Shown here piece by piece: positions 1-11,300 of a stretch of 64,000 nt of DNA. The stretch is from Roridomyces roridus. Its lineage: Eukaryota > Basidiomycota > Agaricomycetes > Agaricales > Mycenaceae. Each line of letters opens with the position of its first letter. The first letter of the stretch is position 1. The notes under the pieces were generated by a model. That model had not been told where the DNA came from and did not search any database. It was given only the letters and a program-made list of their open reading frames with translations. Both the position numbers and the translations under genes were made by a program. Location: the NCBI GenBank assembly GCA_029378245.1, contig JARKIF010000105.1:51518-115517 (forward strand), written 5' to 3'.

Positions 1-828
1 GCCCCGGGCTCGAGGATACGGGACCACTCGTGCTCGACCTCGAAGAACGCTTTGGTTGCGGCAGTTTCAAACCGCGGCGCGCGTTTGCCGTACAAGACCG
101 ACAAGATTACCGAGCTGGAGTATCGGCCGATATGCGTGTAGAACGATTTGGGTGAGCCGAGGATATCGTGTAGCAGCTGCGTTGCCTCTGCGCGTTGGAT
201 CGGGAGGTGCAGCGCCGTCGCCTGGGGCGTCAGAATAGCGTGTGCGGTCTTCCGAAGAGTCCTCCATGTGTCGCCTGGTAGATATATTTACGCGGGCATA
301 TGGATCTGCGAAGAAGCGGACGTACCGTACCGAGCGAAGGCCATGTTTAAACCCCCCGTAACCAAGTCGGAGATGTACATCGGAGGCCGGTCTGAAGTGT
401 TGGCGCTTCGTTTGTCCATGAGCGTCTTGACCTGAAAGCCCGAGCATGAGGTAAATTATGTATGTGGAGTTCTGGAACTGACTGCAGTGGCGTCCGTGAG
501 GACAATCGCCGTCCCCGGTCCCATTTTGAGCTGCCGAATGCCATTTCAGGGACAGCTGCAATCATGGACGGAAGTAAAACTTGCCGAATAGATACCCCCA
601 TATTGCTGCGCCCACTCTGTGAATCTTCCCCAGGATGTGAGCGAGGACGAAGGCCAAGTTCAGGAAAACGTACTTGTAGTGAACGTATTCGGTCGGAAAT
701 ATGTGCAGGTTCCCGAGGATGGGGATTGTGGGGGGCCCAGGAGGAAGTCCCTTTTCTCGAGTGCCTATTTTGCGGAGGTAGGCTAGAGCGGCGACCACTA
801 GTGGGATGAGGTAGTGTAGAGCAGCCAT
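1..828 (-). CDS. Cytochrome P450, N-terminal part (runs off the left edge)
   Basis: Membrane-anchored haem mono-oxygenase, 5' part only. The start is the ATG at 826-828. The N-terminus has a hydrophobic anchor followed by the proline-rich hinge [14 protein letters not shown]. Exon 1 ends at 674 on a GTACG donor. Later exons read GPGTAIVLTDATAV and then TWRTLRKTAHAIL, the start of the C-helix region (WxxxR). The last visible residues are about 190 codons in, so the I-helix, ExxR and Cys loop lie outside the window. Intron positions and sequence match the complete P450 at 31,496-33,699, so the two are paralogues of one family. Substrate is unknown; similarity to fungal secondary-metabolite P450s is inference. 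Confidence 0.85.
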
Positions 829-1456
829 AGTCTCCAAATGCCCGCTGGAGAGTTGGCGTACTGTTAAGAGAGGAAGAGGGGGGAAGAGGTGGAAGAGGCA
901 GAGAAAGGCTTAAAGTTAAAGCGAAGATCAGTCTTCTATAGGGCATCGGGGGTATCAAGAGACGTAAGATGTCAAGTCCAAGTGGGTCCGTTGTATCCAG
1001 GCTACGTCAAGTCCTTTGAGGTCTTTTGGGAGCAGCAAGTCGCCGCGAGACTCAAATTTGGTGAGTGTACTAGAGCGTGACGAACGGGAGGGGTCAGTCC
1101 GCAGTGTATAGTCGGTGAGGGATATTTGTTGCGCTCTTGGCGGAGGTGCGGCATAGGGCGAACCGGACAGAGTCGGACCTGAGGCCTGAGAAGTTGTTGC
1201 CACCGAAACACGGTTGCGATTGTAGGAAGACGTGACGGTCAGACTTTACAATACCAAGACCAGGATGAATCCCCAAAACTAATGGTGGTTGGGAGTTGTC
1301 CTCGGCCTGGTGACTGAGACCGTCCGGCGTGCCTAAGCTTTGCGTAAGCGTGATTTCCTGATAATTCGCCGAGATTGCTCATCTTGCTGACTGGGTTAGG
1401 AGGTATAAATAATCAGCCTGGCGATTCAGCAAACATTATCTTCTTCATCTTCCACA
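829..1456. other. Intergenic region between P450 and SDR genes
   Basis: Divergent promoter region of about 630 bp for the P450 (-) and the dehydrogenase (+). The minus strand between 955 and 1203 stays open for 82 codons with protein-like composition but has no ATG and no recognisable domain. I see no convincing gene here. Confidence 0.5.
1404..1412 (+). promoter_or_regulatory. TATA box of the SDR gene
   Basis: TATAAATAA lies 45-53 bp before the ATG at 1457, a spacing that would give a short leader. Consensus match and position are the only evidence. Confidence 0.6.
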
Positions 1457-2323
1457 ATGTCCGCAGCAGGAAAAATCGTCTACCTTGGTGGGTCTCTCTT
1501 GTCTGCTTTGGAAGTTGCGCGTCTAACTGGTTGCTTGAAGTTACTGGAGCCAACCGAGGAATCGGATACGGTCTCGCGAGCACGCTAGCAGCACGCCCCG
1601 ACGCGATTGTCTTTGCTGGCGCGCGTGACCCCGCCGCCCAATCCCTCGTCGACCTCGCCGCCAAGCACCCCAACGTCCACCCGATCAAGTTTGTTGCAAA
1701 CGACCAGGCCAACAACGAGGCAGCCATCGCCGAGATCAAGAGCATTGCTGGCCAGTTGGACGTGATTATTGCGAATGCTGGTGCGTGCTACCGTCCCGCC
1801 TACTCGCCATCTTTTCACATCCCATCCAGGTATTGCAAAATACTACGGCCCGGTAGCCACGGCGCCGCTCTCCGAGTTCAAGGACCACTGGGAGATCAAC
1901 ACTCTTGGCACTGTCGTCCTTTTCCAAGCCGCACACGAGCTACTCCTCGCATCGCCCACGGGCGCGCCCATCTTTGCGTACATCTCGACCGGGGGCGCCT
2001 CCATGGGCCGCTTCTTCAACCTCACCGCTACGCCCTACGCGTCCTCAAAGGCTGCAGCCAACTTCCTCATCAAGGCGCTCGACGCAGAGAACCCCAAGCT
2101 CATTGCGTTTGCGCTCAACCCTGGATGGGTGCAGACCGATATGGGCAACGCGGGTGCGACGGCGAATGGGCTGCCGGCGGCCCCCGTGACGTTGCAGGAT
2201 TCGGTTTCGGGGATTTTGTCGAGGGTTGACGGCGCGACGAAGGAGAAGAGCAGCGGCAGATTCTGGAACTTCAAGGCTGGGGATGGGCCCTTTGATATCC
2301 CAACGGAGGAGGTTCCGTGGTAG
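1457..2323 (+). CDS. Short-chain dehydrogenase/reductase (NAD(P)-dependent)
   Basis: Classical SDR of 254 residues (computed) from three exons: 1457-1487, 1541-1780 and 1830-2323. The nucleotide-binding TGANRGIG motif is created by splicing intron 1 (CTTG joined to TTACTGG). IIANAG follows, with intron 2 interrupting its last Gly codon. The active-site stretch contains Ser-Thr (YISTGGAS) and the catalytic pair Y-x-S-S-K (YASSKAA), then the NPGWVQTDMG loop typical of the C(norA)/carbonyl-reductase-like SDRs. It probably reduces a ketone or aldehyde in the cytosol; the substrate cannot be told. It starts next to a P450 on the other strand, a common fungal pairing, but no cluster backbone enzyme is present. 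Confidence 0.9.
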
Positions 2324-2371
2324 AGAAGCCAAGGCAATAATTAGAAAGTCTGTACTATACTAGGCGTGTCC

Positions 2372-2495
2372 ACGCATCAAACATCCAAAGCGCTTCTTCT
2401 TCTCCTCCGCCAACAACACCGTTCGGCTCAAATGGGCGGCACTCTCCTCCAGGCACACTTTTCAGTCGATCGTGGACATTCAACGCGATGATCCA
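2372..2495 (+). repeat. Copy of the F-box gene promoter upstream of HAD copy A
   Basis: This stretch matches 8238-8365, the region just before the F-box/WD40 start at 8373, in the same order: ACGCRTCAA, the TCTCCTCC run, CAACACCG, GGGCGGCA, CTCTC, CAGGCACA, CAGTCGATCG and GGACAT. It stands directly before HAD copy A, where no F-box gene follows. It looks like a remnant of a third F-box unit in a former tandem array. Identity was judged by eye. Confidence 0.6.
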
Positions 2496-2546
2496 TTGTA
2501 ACTCGCGATCGTGACTCGACCGGTCGTCCCGCCCTTGGATTCTGGG

Positions 2547-4253
2547 ATGGACGAACTCAGACAATTCTACTGGGTGGTGCTCACGCCCTCTGCCTCGGAA
2601 ACTGTGGCCTACCTTGACTCCGACATCGCCCCCGTTGTCGCTGCGACTGTCACCAGCAACAGCTACCTCGCTGTCCTCGTCGTTAACTCGCAGTGGACCC
2701 CGGAGAGATGTGTAGCTGCGTATCTCGTACAGCCCCTCAGCAGCAGCGAGGAGCTGGAGTCTTGCCATCCCATTCATCCTTCCACACTCGAGTCAAGGGA
2801 ACCCATCATCCCGCCCCTGTCGTTCGCAGCTTTCGGGGATTGTGTCCTGGACACCAGTCGACGGGCTCTCTTCCAGGGAGTGTACACGGGCGCACTCGAT
2901 TCTAGGAACCTCATCCCACCGGAATGTCTCGGTTCGTTCCCGACGCAGAGATGGATAGACATGGAGCTGGAATTGAAGCGGGGCGAGGAGAAGATTAAGC
3001 GGGACCGGGTGGACGACGACAATTCGTCGGTCCGCACTGCCGAGAGCACGGACGCGGTGCCTCAGCCGCATGAAATCGATGCTCCCACGATCATCCAGGT
3101 CGTCGTCAGCTTCGATCTATCCGTTGTGCGCGAATTGCTACCCGCGAGCAAGTTCTTCGAGGAGGAGCTGGAGATTAAAAGGTATGATTCGTTCTTGCAT
3201 GTGTCGCATTCGTCGCTGATATTCACCAGATTTCGGGCTTTTCATTCGCGAGAAGGAACAGAAGGCCTATTTTCATGGGTTCAAGAGCAGGTAAGGAGGA
3301 TTGTCTCATTTGACTTGCTTGCTCTGACGTTCGTTTCTGCAGGCGGTTCATGTGTATCCCGCCGGGGAGTTTCTTGAAGACACCACGGTCGAAGATCTCA
3401 GTCATCCGGCACTCGTTGCGTTGGCATCTCCTATGGAGAATCCATACGACCTGGTCGAGGAATCATCTGAGGACGAGGATTGGGCCCTTTATTATTGGGA
3501 AGGCCCTTGCCCACCCTGGATTCGGGTTCCGCGTCTTGGGGGTATCGACCCGCACTCGTTCGGCGTCATCTACTTTGATGTTTTCGGTACGCTCATTGTA
3601 CGTCTCTTTCATTTCGTCGTCGAACTTGTACTGAACTCACGAAACAGGATAACGAAACTGGAATCTGGGTCGCACTCCAGCCGTTGTTGCAACGCAGTCA
3701 CAAAGTCCTCTCCCGCTTCGAGGCGCTCTCCCTCTACTTTGAGCTCGACCAAGAAGTCAAACAAAGAGAGTCGTCCAACGGCGAGCCTCTTCTCCTTCAA
3801 TCCTACGAAGAGTTCGCCCTGCGGCTTGGATTGACGTGGACGGAGGCCGAATCATCCGCATTCGTGTCCTCCATTGCTTCGTGGCCGCTCCTCCCAGGCG
3901 CCCTTGACTGCCTCCAAAAACTTCGCTCCCACTTTAGGCTCGTCGCACTCGTTGACATGGACGCGCAATCTATGTCCTCCGCCACTGCATTCGATATCCT
4001 CCGCCCGTACCTTCACGAGACCCGCATACCCGCGTTTCCAATCCCGGAGCACGACAAGACGAGTCGATGTATCGTCTCGAGCAGCCTTCCCGGGGTTATC
4101 GAACCAGCGCGACGCGTCGATTTGCCAGGCGTGTGGCTGCGCCTGCCTGGTAGTCTTTCTGCAGGCGTTCCTGCCAGTTGCGCCCATTCGTACATCCCGT
4201 GGACGGTTTGTGATGGGTTCGAGGGTGTCGTGTCCGTGCTGTTGGGCAAGTAG
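2547..4253 (+). CDS. HAD-superfamily-like protein, copy A (shortened C-terminus)
   Basis: 518 residues (computed) in four exons: 2547-3181, 3230-3290, 3343-3597 and 3648-4253. Residues ~1-300 are a fungal region I do not recognise. The C-terminal ~215 residues resemble a haloacid-dehalogenase-type hydrolase: motif I is FDVFGT (nucleophile Asp present, second Asp replaced as in 2-haloacid dehalogenases), followed by WPLLPGALDCLQKLR at the position of the squiggle/cap and motif II strand. The motif II Ser/Thr-Asn is not evident (LVALVDMD), and the Lys and acidic motif IV are unclear, so catalysis is doubtful. It is a tandem paralogue of 6141-7921 with the same intron positions. The end is about 25 residues shorter than copy B because a deletion joined it to an F-box fragment, which supplies the TAG stop. 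Confidence 0.75.
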
Positions 4254-4258
4254 GAGGC

Positions 4259-4808
4259 TGTGCCTCCACGATCCGCCGTCTACCTCGTGTAGAGCGCAGT
4301 CGCCTCCTCCGTACCCTCCTCGACGCGTCTCTTCCAGGAGACATCCCTCTCCAAATCCTCACTCTCCAAAAGTACGCCAAACTCTCACACGATCTCGTTG
4401 GCGCCCTCGCTCCCCCACTCGCTCTACGCGTACTCCTGCTCATCCCCATTCCTCACCTCCTCCTCCGCTGTGCTCTCGTTTCGCGACGATGGGCAGCACT
4501 TACACGCCTTCCCGATCTCTGGCGGCACCACTGCCTCCGCCTCACGCGCGGTGACCCGCATCCGCCCACTCCACCCGCCAAACCGGAGGGCTGGCTCCCG
4601 CTGTACCGTGCCCTGGCGCGCCGTGAGGGAAACATGCTCTCAGGGACGCCCCAAGCGCTGCGCTTCCTCACTCCAGCGCATACCACTTTCACTACGGTGC
4701 TTATTCTCCGTGGTCGGAGACTCATTAGCGGCTCGTATGATGGGACGATTCGATTCTGGGACGTTCCCAACGAGATGACACGTTGTCTTGAGGTTGGTAA
4801 GCCTGTTA
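4259..4808 (+). pseudogene. F-box/WD40 gene fragment (duplicate of 8873-9425)
   Basis: The segment is near-identical to the middle of the F-box/WD40 gene at 8373-11825, starting at [15 protein letters not shown] and ending at CLEVGKPVS. It lacks the N-terminus, the promoter and everything after the first WD repeat. The reading frame across the fragment is still open, so the truncation is probably recent. It begins within 10 bp of the stop of HAD copy A, where copy B has about 1 kb of additional sequence. Beyond 4808 the similarity stops abruptly. No start signal precedes it, so it is probably not expressed as such. Confidence 0.85.
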
Positions 4809-5289
4809 GTTCCCTCGTCTCGTCTCCGGCGTCCTGGCATTCGGCTTCGCTCTGGGCTTATATATGTGTCTGGTCGTTACACGGCCTTTATCAAGATATA
4901 ATTTTCTATTGTCGTGAACCAAGAAATGATACAGTACAGTACATATATTTTAAGACAACGCCGTCGCCGCAGACGCGGTGTGTTGGCCTACGAAGACGAG
5001 TTTAATAGGGAGTTAGATTGGAAGAGGCAAGACTGACCTTGAACTTCGGCGACGAGCGCAGTCATCAACCTGATGCGAAAGGCTGATTTGTCCTCGCCGT
5101 CGCGTTTATTCTTGTTGTACACTTTTAGATATTTCTTTTTAAGAGCTAGACGCGAGTTGTCAGCCAGGCAAGAGATCACGGTCTTACGCACTCTCTGCTC
5201 TCTTCACATTTGGGCCGAAGACTAGAAAGAAAGGGAATAAGTCAAGTTTCCGAGTCGTAATGCGAGAACGGGAAGTAGATAGAACTTGC

Positions 5290-5854
5290 CTAACTCATAC
5301 GCCTGCCGAAGCACCCGATAGTTTCTATGTTCGCATTCCAAAATTCGGCATCCCGGTTAACTTGGTTAGGTCTCGCTATGAACTGGGACATTATGTGGGC
5401 GTCGCCGATCACAAGTCGAATAGTGATTGGCACGCCTAACCAGGCGACCATAGTTGGGGTCATGTTCTCGTCGGCACGCCGGATGGTGACGCCTTGGACG
5501 CTAAGCATAGGATGCCACGCCGGCGACTTGCCCTATGACAGATGAGACGCGAGCGGGTCTGGTTTGAAGGAAAGGCGTTACGTTGCTGGGGTCCTGGGAG
5601 CTTAACGGGGCGACGTCAAAGTACCATCCATGGGGATCGAAGGGTGTTGTGGACGGGAGGTTGTTCCGGTGAGGCAGGTCGGCGCCAAGTCGAGCGCGAG
5701 TGAGGACTATACAAGCCCGCCGTCGCTTTGGAGCGGGACTAACTGCCGTATTTTGTACCCAGTTGGCACGGGGAATGAGGTAGACGCAGGCACCAGGGGG
5801 GGGTAGGTCGTCGGGAGAGGAGATAGGCCCCATTTGCATGGTGGTAGTCTCCAT
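5290..5854 (-). pseudogene. Unrecognised gene remnant in two frames
   Basis: From the ATG at 5854 the frame stays open to 5501 (about 118 codons, starting METTTMQMGPISSPDD). The following 70 codons (5508-5290) are open in another frame and look coding (MVAWLGVPITIRLVIGDAH). No GT..AG intron joins the two, so a frameshift or decay is the simplest reading. A further open stretch at 5191-4988 ends in a good donor but does not connect in frame either. I recognise no family. It sits between the two copies of the HAD/F-box duplication and is not itself duplicated. Confidence 0.35.
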
Positions 5855-6140
5855 GGTCAGGAGCGAGAAAATTACTCTGCCTTCAGCGTACTTATTCGAA
5901 GAGGCTGCAAGCCACGAGAACGGTACACTGGGCCTGAGGGCGAATTCTCTGGCCTCATTGTTGTCCTTTTTGACCACGGGGCGACCAGGGCAGAGGTTCT
6001 AGACGCCTCCTAACTCCGTGCGAGGCGAAAGGCCAGCCAAAAGAATAGTATAGAGGTAATGGAGAGGGTCGACGGGAGGGGCGTGCTTGTTGCTGCTTCC
6101 ATTGTGACTGTGTGACCCATCCACGTTTCTCGTCCCTGCC

Positions 6141-7921
6141 ATGGACGATGCCCAACAATTCTACTGGGTGGTGCTCACCCCCTCTGCCTCGGAAACTGTG
6201 GCCTACATTGACTCCGACATCGCCCCCACTGTCGCTGCGACTGTCACCAGCGACAGCTACCTCGCTGTCCTCGTCGTCAACTCGGACTGGACCCCGGAGA
6301 GCAGAGTAGCTGCGTACCTCGTACAGCCCCGCAGCAGCAGCGAAGAGCTGGAGTCTCACCATCCCATTCATCCTTCCACACTCGAGTCAAGGGAACCCAT
6401 CATCCCGCCCCTGTCGTTCGCAGCTTTCGGGGATTGTGTCTTGGACACCAGTCGGCGCGCTCTCTTCCAGGGAGTGTATACGGGCGCACTCGATTCTAGG
6501 AACCTCATCCCAATGGAATATCTCGGTTCGTTCCCGACGCAGAGATGGATAGACATGGAGCTAGAATTGAAGCGAGGCGAGGAAAAGATTAAGCGGGACC
6601 AGGCGGACGACGACAATTCCTCGGTTCTCACTACCAGGAGCACTGACGCGGTGCCTCAGCCGCATGAAATCGATGCTCCCACGGACATTCAAGTCTTCGT
6701 CAGCTTCGATCTATCCGTTGTGCGCGAGTTAGTACCCGCGAGCAAGTTCTTTGAGCAGGAGTTGGAGATTAAAAGGTCTGATTCGTTCCTGTACCTATCG
6801 CATGGTGGCTGATATGCACCAGATTCAGGGCCTTTCATTCGCGAGAAGGAACAGAAGGCATATTTTCATGGGTTCAACAGCAGGTAAGTGGTATTATCTC
6901 ATCTGACTTGCTCACTCTGATGTTCGTTTCCGCAGACGGCTCATGTGTATCCCGCCGGAGAATTTCTCGAAGACACCACCGTCGAAGATCTCAGTCATCC
7001 AGCACTCGTTGCGTTGGCATCTTCTATGGAGAATCCATACGACCTGGTTGAGGAATCATCCGAGGACGAGGAGGATTGGGACCTTTATTACTGGGAAGAC
7101 CCTTGCCCACCCTGGATTCGGGTTCCGCGTCTTGAGGGTATCGACCCGCACTCGTTCGGCGTCATCTACTTTGATGTTTTCGGTACGCTCATTGTACGTC
7201 TCTTTCATTTCGTCGTCGAGCTTGTGCTGAACTCACGAAACAGGATAATGAAACTGGAATCTGGGTCGCGCTCCAGCCGCTGTTGCAACGCAGCTGCAAA
7301 GGCCTCTCCCGCTTCGAGGCGCTGTCCCTCTACTTTGAGCTCGAACAGGAAGTCAAACAAAGAGAGTTATCCGGCGAGCCTCTTCTCCTTCAATCCTACC
7401 AAGAGTTCGCCCTGCGGCTCGGACTGACATGGACGTCGGCCGAATCATCTGCATTCGTGTCTTCCATTGCTTCGTGGCCGCTCCTCCCAGGCGCCCTCGA
7501 CTGCCTCCAAAAACTTCGCCCCCACTTCACCCTCGTCGCCCTCCTCGACATGGACGCGCAAACCATCTCCTCCGCCACCGCATTCGATGTCCTCCACCCA
7601 TACTTTCACGAGACCCGCATGCCCGGGTTCCCAATCCCAGAGGTCGATAAGACGAGTCGATGTATCGTCTCGAGCAGCCTTGTGCGAGGTATAGAACCAG
7701 CGCGACGCGCAGATGTGCCAGGCGTGTGGCTACGCCTGCCTGGTAGTCTTTCTGCAGGCGTCCCTGCCATGTGCTCCCAGTCGTACATCCCGTGGAGACT
7801 TGGCGATGGGTTCCAGGGTGTCGTGGATGTGTTGTCGGGCAAGATGCCGGATGTTAAGTGTGATGAATCGCAGTTCTTCGAATTGACCCGGGTCGATAGT
7901 GGATACTCGTCTGGCGACTAA
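6141..7921 (+). CDS. HAD-superfamily-like protein, copy B (complete)
   Basis: 543 residues (computed) in exons 6141-6775, 6823-6883, 6936-7193 and 7244-7921. Exon 1 and exon 2 have exactly the same lengths (635 and 61 nt) as in copy A. It has the N-terminal fungal region (FYWVVLTPSASETVAY) and the C-terminal HAD-like region with FDVFGT. The tail MPDVKCDESQ..SGYSSGD is missing from copy A. The two copies differ by scattered substitutions and one extra Glu codon in the SEDEEDW stretch. Function is unknown: the Asp of motif I is kept, but the other HAD catalytic positions are not clear. It is followed by the F-box/WD40 gene on the same strand. Confidence 0.8.
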
Positions 7922-8372
7922 TGGGAGACCACCGTTTTCCCGCATACCTTTGCTTCGAAGCACTGGGTTTCTTGGATGGGCCAGCTGGTCCCTGCTGCTG
8001 GAGGAGCACCAGGACGACACGGCGGATTGGAATCCCCTCCGTTGAGCCCAGTCGGTGGTGATTAGGACAATTTGATATCGAGGTCTACTAGAAAGCCATA
8101 AATTTAAATGTCTGTACATATCTTTAGGAGTCGTTACTTCTCTTTGCCATCGACCGCAAATGTGGGAATGGCGCGAAAGAATCCTGCATCCAGAAGGGAG
8201 AAAAGGCGGACGAAGCGTGGTGGCGTGTGGCACGAGCAAACTACGCGTCAACATCCACACGCGCTCTTCTCCTCCTCCCACAACACCGCCCAGGGCGGCA
8301 CCACTCTCTCCTGCAGGCACATAAAACCTACCAGTCGATCGAGGACATCCAGGACGGCCGCCCACTGCCAAG
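7922..8372 (+). promoter_or_regulatory. Intergenic region and promoter of the F-box/WD40 gene
   Basis: 450 bp between two same-strand genes. The last ~130 bp (8238-8365) recur at 2372-2495. The motif AGGCACATAAAACC near 8313 contains a TATA-like CATAAAA about 50 bp before the ATG. Nothing else is recognised. Confidence 0.45.
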
Positions 8373-11300
8373 ATGTCTACCGTCATGTCGACGCCAAAGC
8401 GTGCTGGTACTCTGTCAGCAGCGGGTACCCCTCAATCCGCCCAACGCACTCCCCGACGCGTGGTTTCTACGCCTCTTCAGCCACCCCTCAAGTTTACACG
8501 CGAGGAGCCGGCTGATGTCTTCTGGGACGACGATCAGAGCGACATGGAGGGCGAGGTCGACGAGGAGGTACGTAGCACATTCCCTGAATCACGTTCGTTG
8601 TCTTATACGCTCGACACGTAGTTCAATGAAGCCCTCGAGGCCGTACGAGCACTCCATTCCCGCAAGTGTCTGTCTCTAAAACGAATTTTGGAACGCGCCC
8701 ATGCCTCCTCTGCCGCGCAATTACACGCGTTGCAGGCAGAAATCCAGATGTTACGCGCCCAGCCGGTGCCTTCGATCGCGACTGAGGAATGTACCTGCAA
8801 AAAGGGCTACTGGAGTGGATATTCGCACCCCGACGACGACCCCAACGAGGCAGCACTCGTCCCTGGCTTCTCTGCCTCCACGATCCGCCGTCTACCTCGC
8901 GTAGAACGCAGTCGTCTACTTCGTACCCTCCTCGACGCGTCTCTTCCAGGAGACATTCCCCTCCAAATCCTCACTCTCCAAAAGTACGCCAAACTCTCAC
9001 ACGATCTCGTCGGTGCCCTAGCCCCCCCTCTCGCTCTACGCGTACTACTGCTCATCCCCATTCCTCACCTCCTCCTTCGCTGTGCTCTCGTCTCGCGTCG
9101 CTGGGCAGCACTCACACGCCTGCCCGATCTCTGGCGGCACCACTGCCTCCGCCTCACGCGTGGCGACCCCCACCCACCCACTCCACCCGCCAAACCTGAG
9201 GGCTGGCTCCCGTTGTATCGTGCCCTGGCGCGTCGTGAGGGTAACATGCTCTCAGGGACGCCCCAGGCACTGCGCTTCCTCACTCCAGCGCATACCACTT
9301 TCACTACGGTGCTTATTCTCCGTGGTCGGAGACTCATTAGCGGCTCGTATGATGGGACGATTCGGTTCTGGGACGTTCCCAAGGGCGAGATGATACGCTG
9401 TCTTGAGGTTGGCAAGCCTGTTAGTTGTGTGGATTACCTTGCCGGCGAGGGTGAGTTTTTTACTCTTCCTTTCTTCATTGGCTGAACTGCAAATCTTCAG
9501 AGGTGTTCGTGGTCGGTTTCCACGACGTCGGGTGGGCGACTTTGTTCTTGGACCGCCGCTGAAAATTTACTTTGTTTTCTCAGCCGCGTTCACTTGTTTT
9601 CTGCCATTACGTACACCCCGTTGCAGCAACTCGCGGGCCATCTCAATGGTATCCGCGCCGTCGCTCTGAGCGCCAAGAACCTCGTTAGTGCGGGGGCTGA
9701 TAAGGTCCGTCTTCCTCTCCATCTCGTCTTGTTTGGGGACTCAACAAATGTAGGCGCTCGTATGCTGGGATTGGCGTGCGGGGAGCAAGATTGTGCGATT
9801 CGGGCAACAGACCACCATCAACGTCGGTGTGCAGATCGTACAAAGTGGGTCTTGTTTCCGTTTGCCGAAGAATTGGGAACTAATGGATGATAGGTTTGGA
9901 TCGGAACGAAGGCGAGCGCGTCGTCAGCGTCACCATTGACGGCGTTGTTCGGGTATTCTCAATTCGTGCGTCTTTTTCATATTGAGTTCTGATTGAGGCT
10001 GAAATGGCATGTAGAACGCCGTGAGATGATCTCCCAATTCCGACTCGCGGAGCTGGGAGGTGGAGATCCTGTGTTGTCGGCCAAGTTGTGGCATGTGGGC
10101 AAGGCTCCGGATAATATGCTGCAGTACGTTGACTGTTCCGTTATGCTGCTCCGATCTTCATTCTTGCTGCAGGTGGTTCGCTGCCAAGGGCTCGCAGATG
10201 ACTGTAGGTCTTGTATCTTTTGCGGGAAATACTTGGCTAACGATGATGCAGTGTGCCACAAAATCCGTTATTTTGCACCTGCAATGGCAAGAAGGCGAGG
10301 GCGAGGTGGAATCCGAGACGCCGGTGCAAGAAAAAGCGACACCAAGGGAAGCTCCTGTTCCTGTTCCGGCGGTAGCGTCGCCCCGTACGCGCACCAAGTC
10401 GACGCGTGGGGGTATAGCTGGCAAGGGGACCTCTCCGCGTGGTGGTGCGCCTGTAACGTCCCCTCGAAGTACTATTGGGACTTCCCCGCGAGGAGGTGGA
10501 CCAGTAACGTCCCCTCAAATTGCTATTGGAACATCCCCTCGCGGAGGAGCACCAGTAACGTCTCCGCGGGTTTCTTCGTCCATCGGATCACCCCGCCCCT
10601 CCCTCCTCCCGCAAAGCCCTAGCCACCGCAAGCGACTGAGCTCAACCGTCAGCGTCAGCAACGAGCTGTCCACCGCTTCTACGGCGTCATCGTCTTTTAC
10701 TGCTGCTCCCTCACGCGCTACGCCGACACCTGGACGTCGAGCCTCGCTGCTTCCCCCGCCAAACGAACGTCGGGTGAGCAGCAGCACGACTAGCAGCAGT
10801 CTGAGCACAGGCCCGCTCTCTCCTTCCATTTCGACTTCCTCTTCTCGACTCAGTATGAGCGCCAGTGCGCGCCCGAGCTTGAGTCTCAGCAGCAGCACCA
10901 ACAGCAAGGCGCGGCTCAGTCTGAGTCTGAGCAGCAGTGTAGGGAGTGGGAGCCGTACCCCGACGACTCCACGGACAGGGACGCCTTCGCGCGCGCGGAC
11001 TGTTACGCCTGCGACGTCTGTTGGACCAGGGAGTGCCCATGGGGTGTTTTTCCCTGTGCATTATGGAAGGGCTGCGATTTTGACTGCGCCGCCCAAGATT
11101 GTGGGTGTGGTGGAGACGCCTGATGTTGCTGTTGGTGCGGTGGATCCGAGGAAGAGGAGGGTTGTTACTGCGACCAGGTTTAGTTCGCGGTTGGGTGCTG
11201 ATCGGCGGGTTAGTCCTTTTTTTCCTCTTTTTCTCTTTTCGTCATCTTGGTCGTGGTATTGAGTTGACATTCCCAGATATTCATGTCGACGCACGAAGAC

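Noticed and set aside
829..1203. Short minus-strand gene downstream of the SDR promoter
   Set aside because: The frame starts with GTG, has no domain and no splice joint to another exon.
1..2323. Secondary-metabolite gene cluster with P450 and SDR
   Set aside because: No polyketide synthase, NRPS or terpene synthase is visible in the window; two tailoring-type genes alone are not enough.
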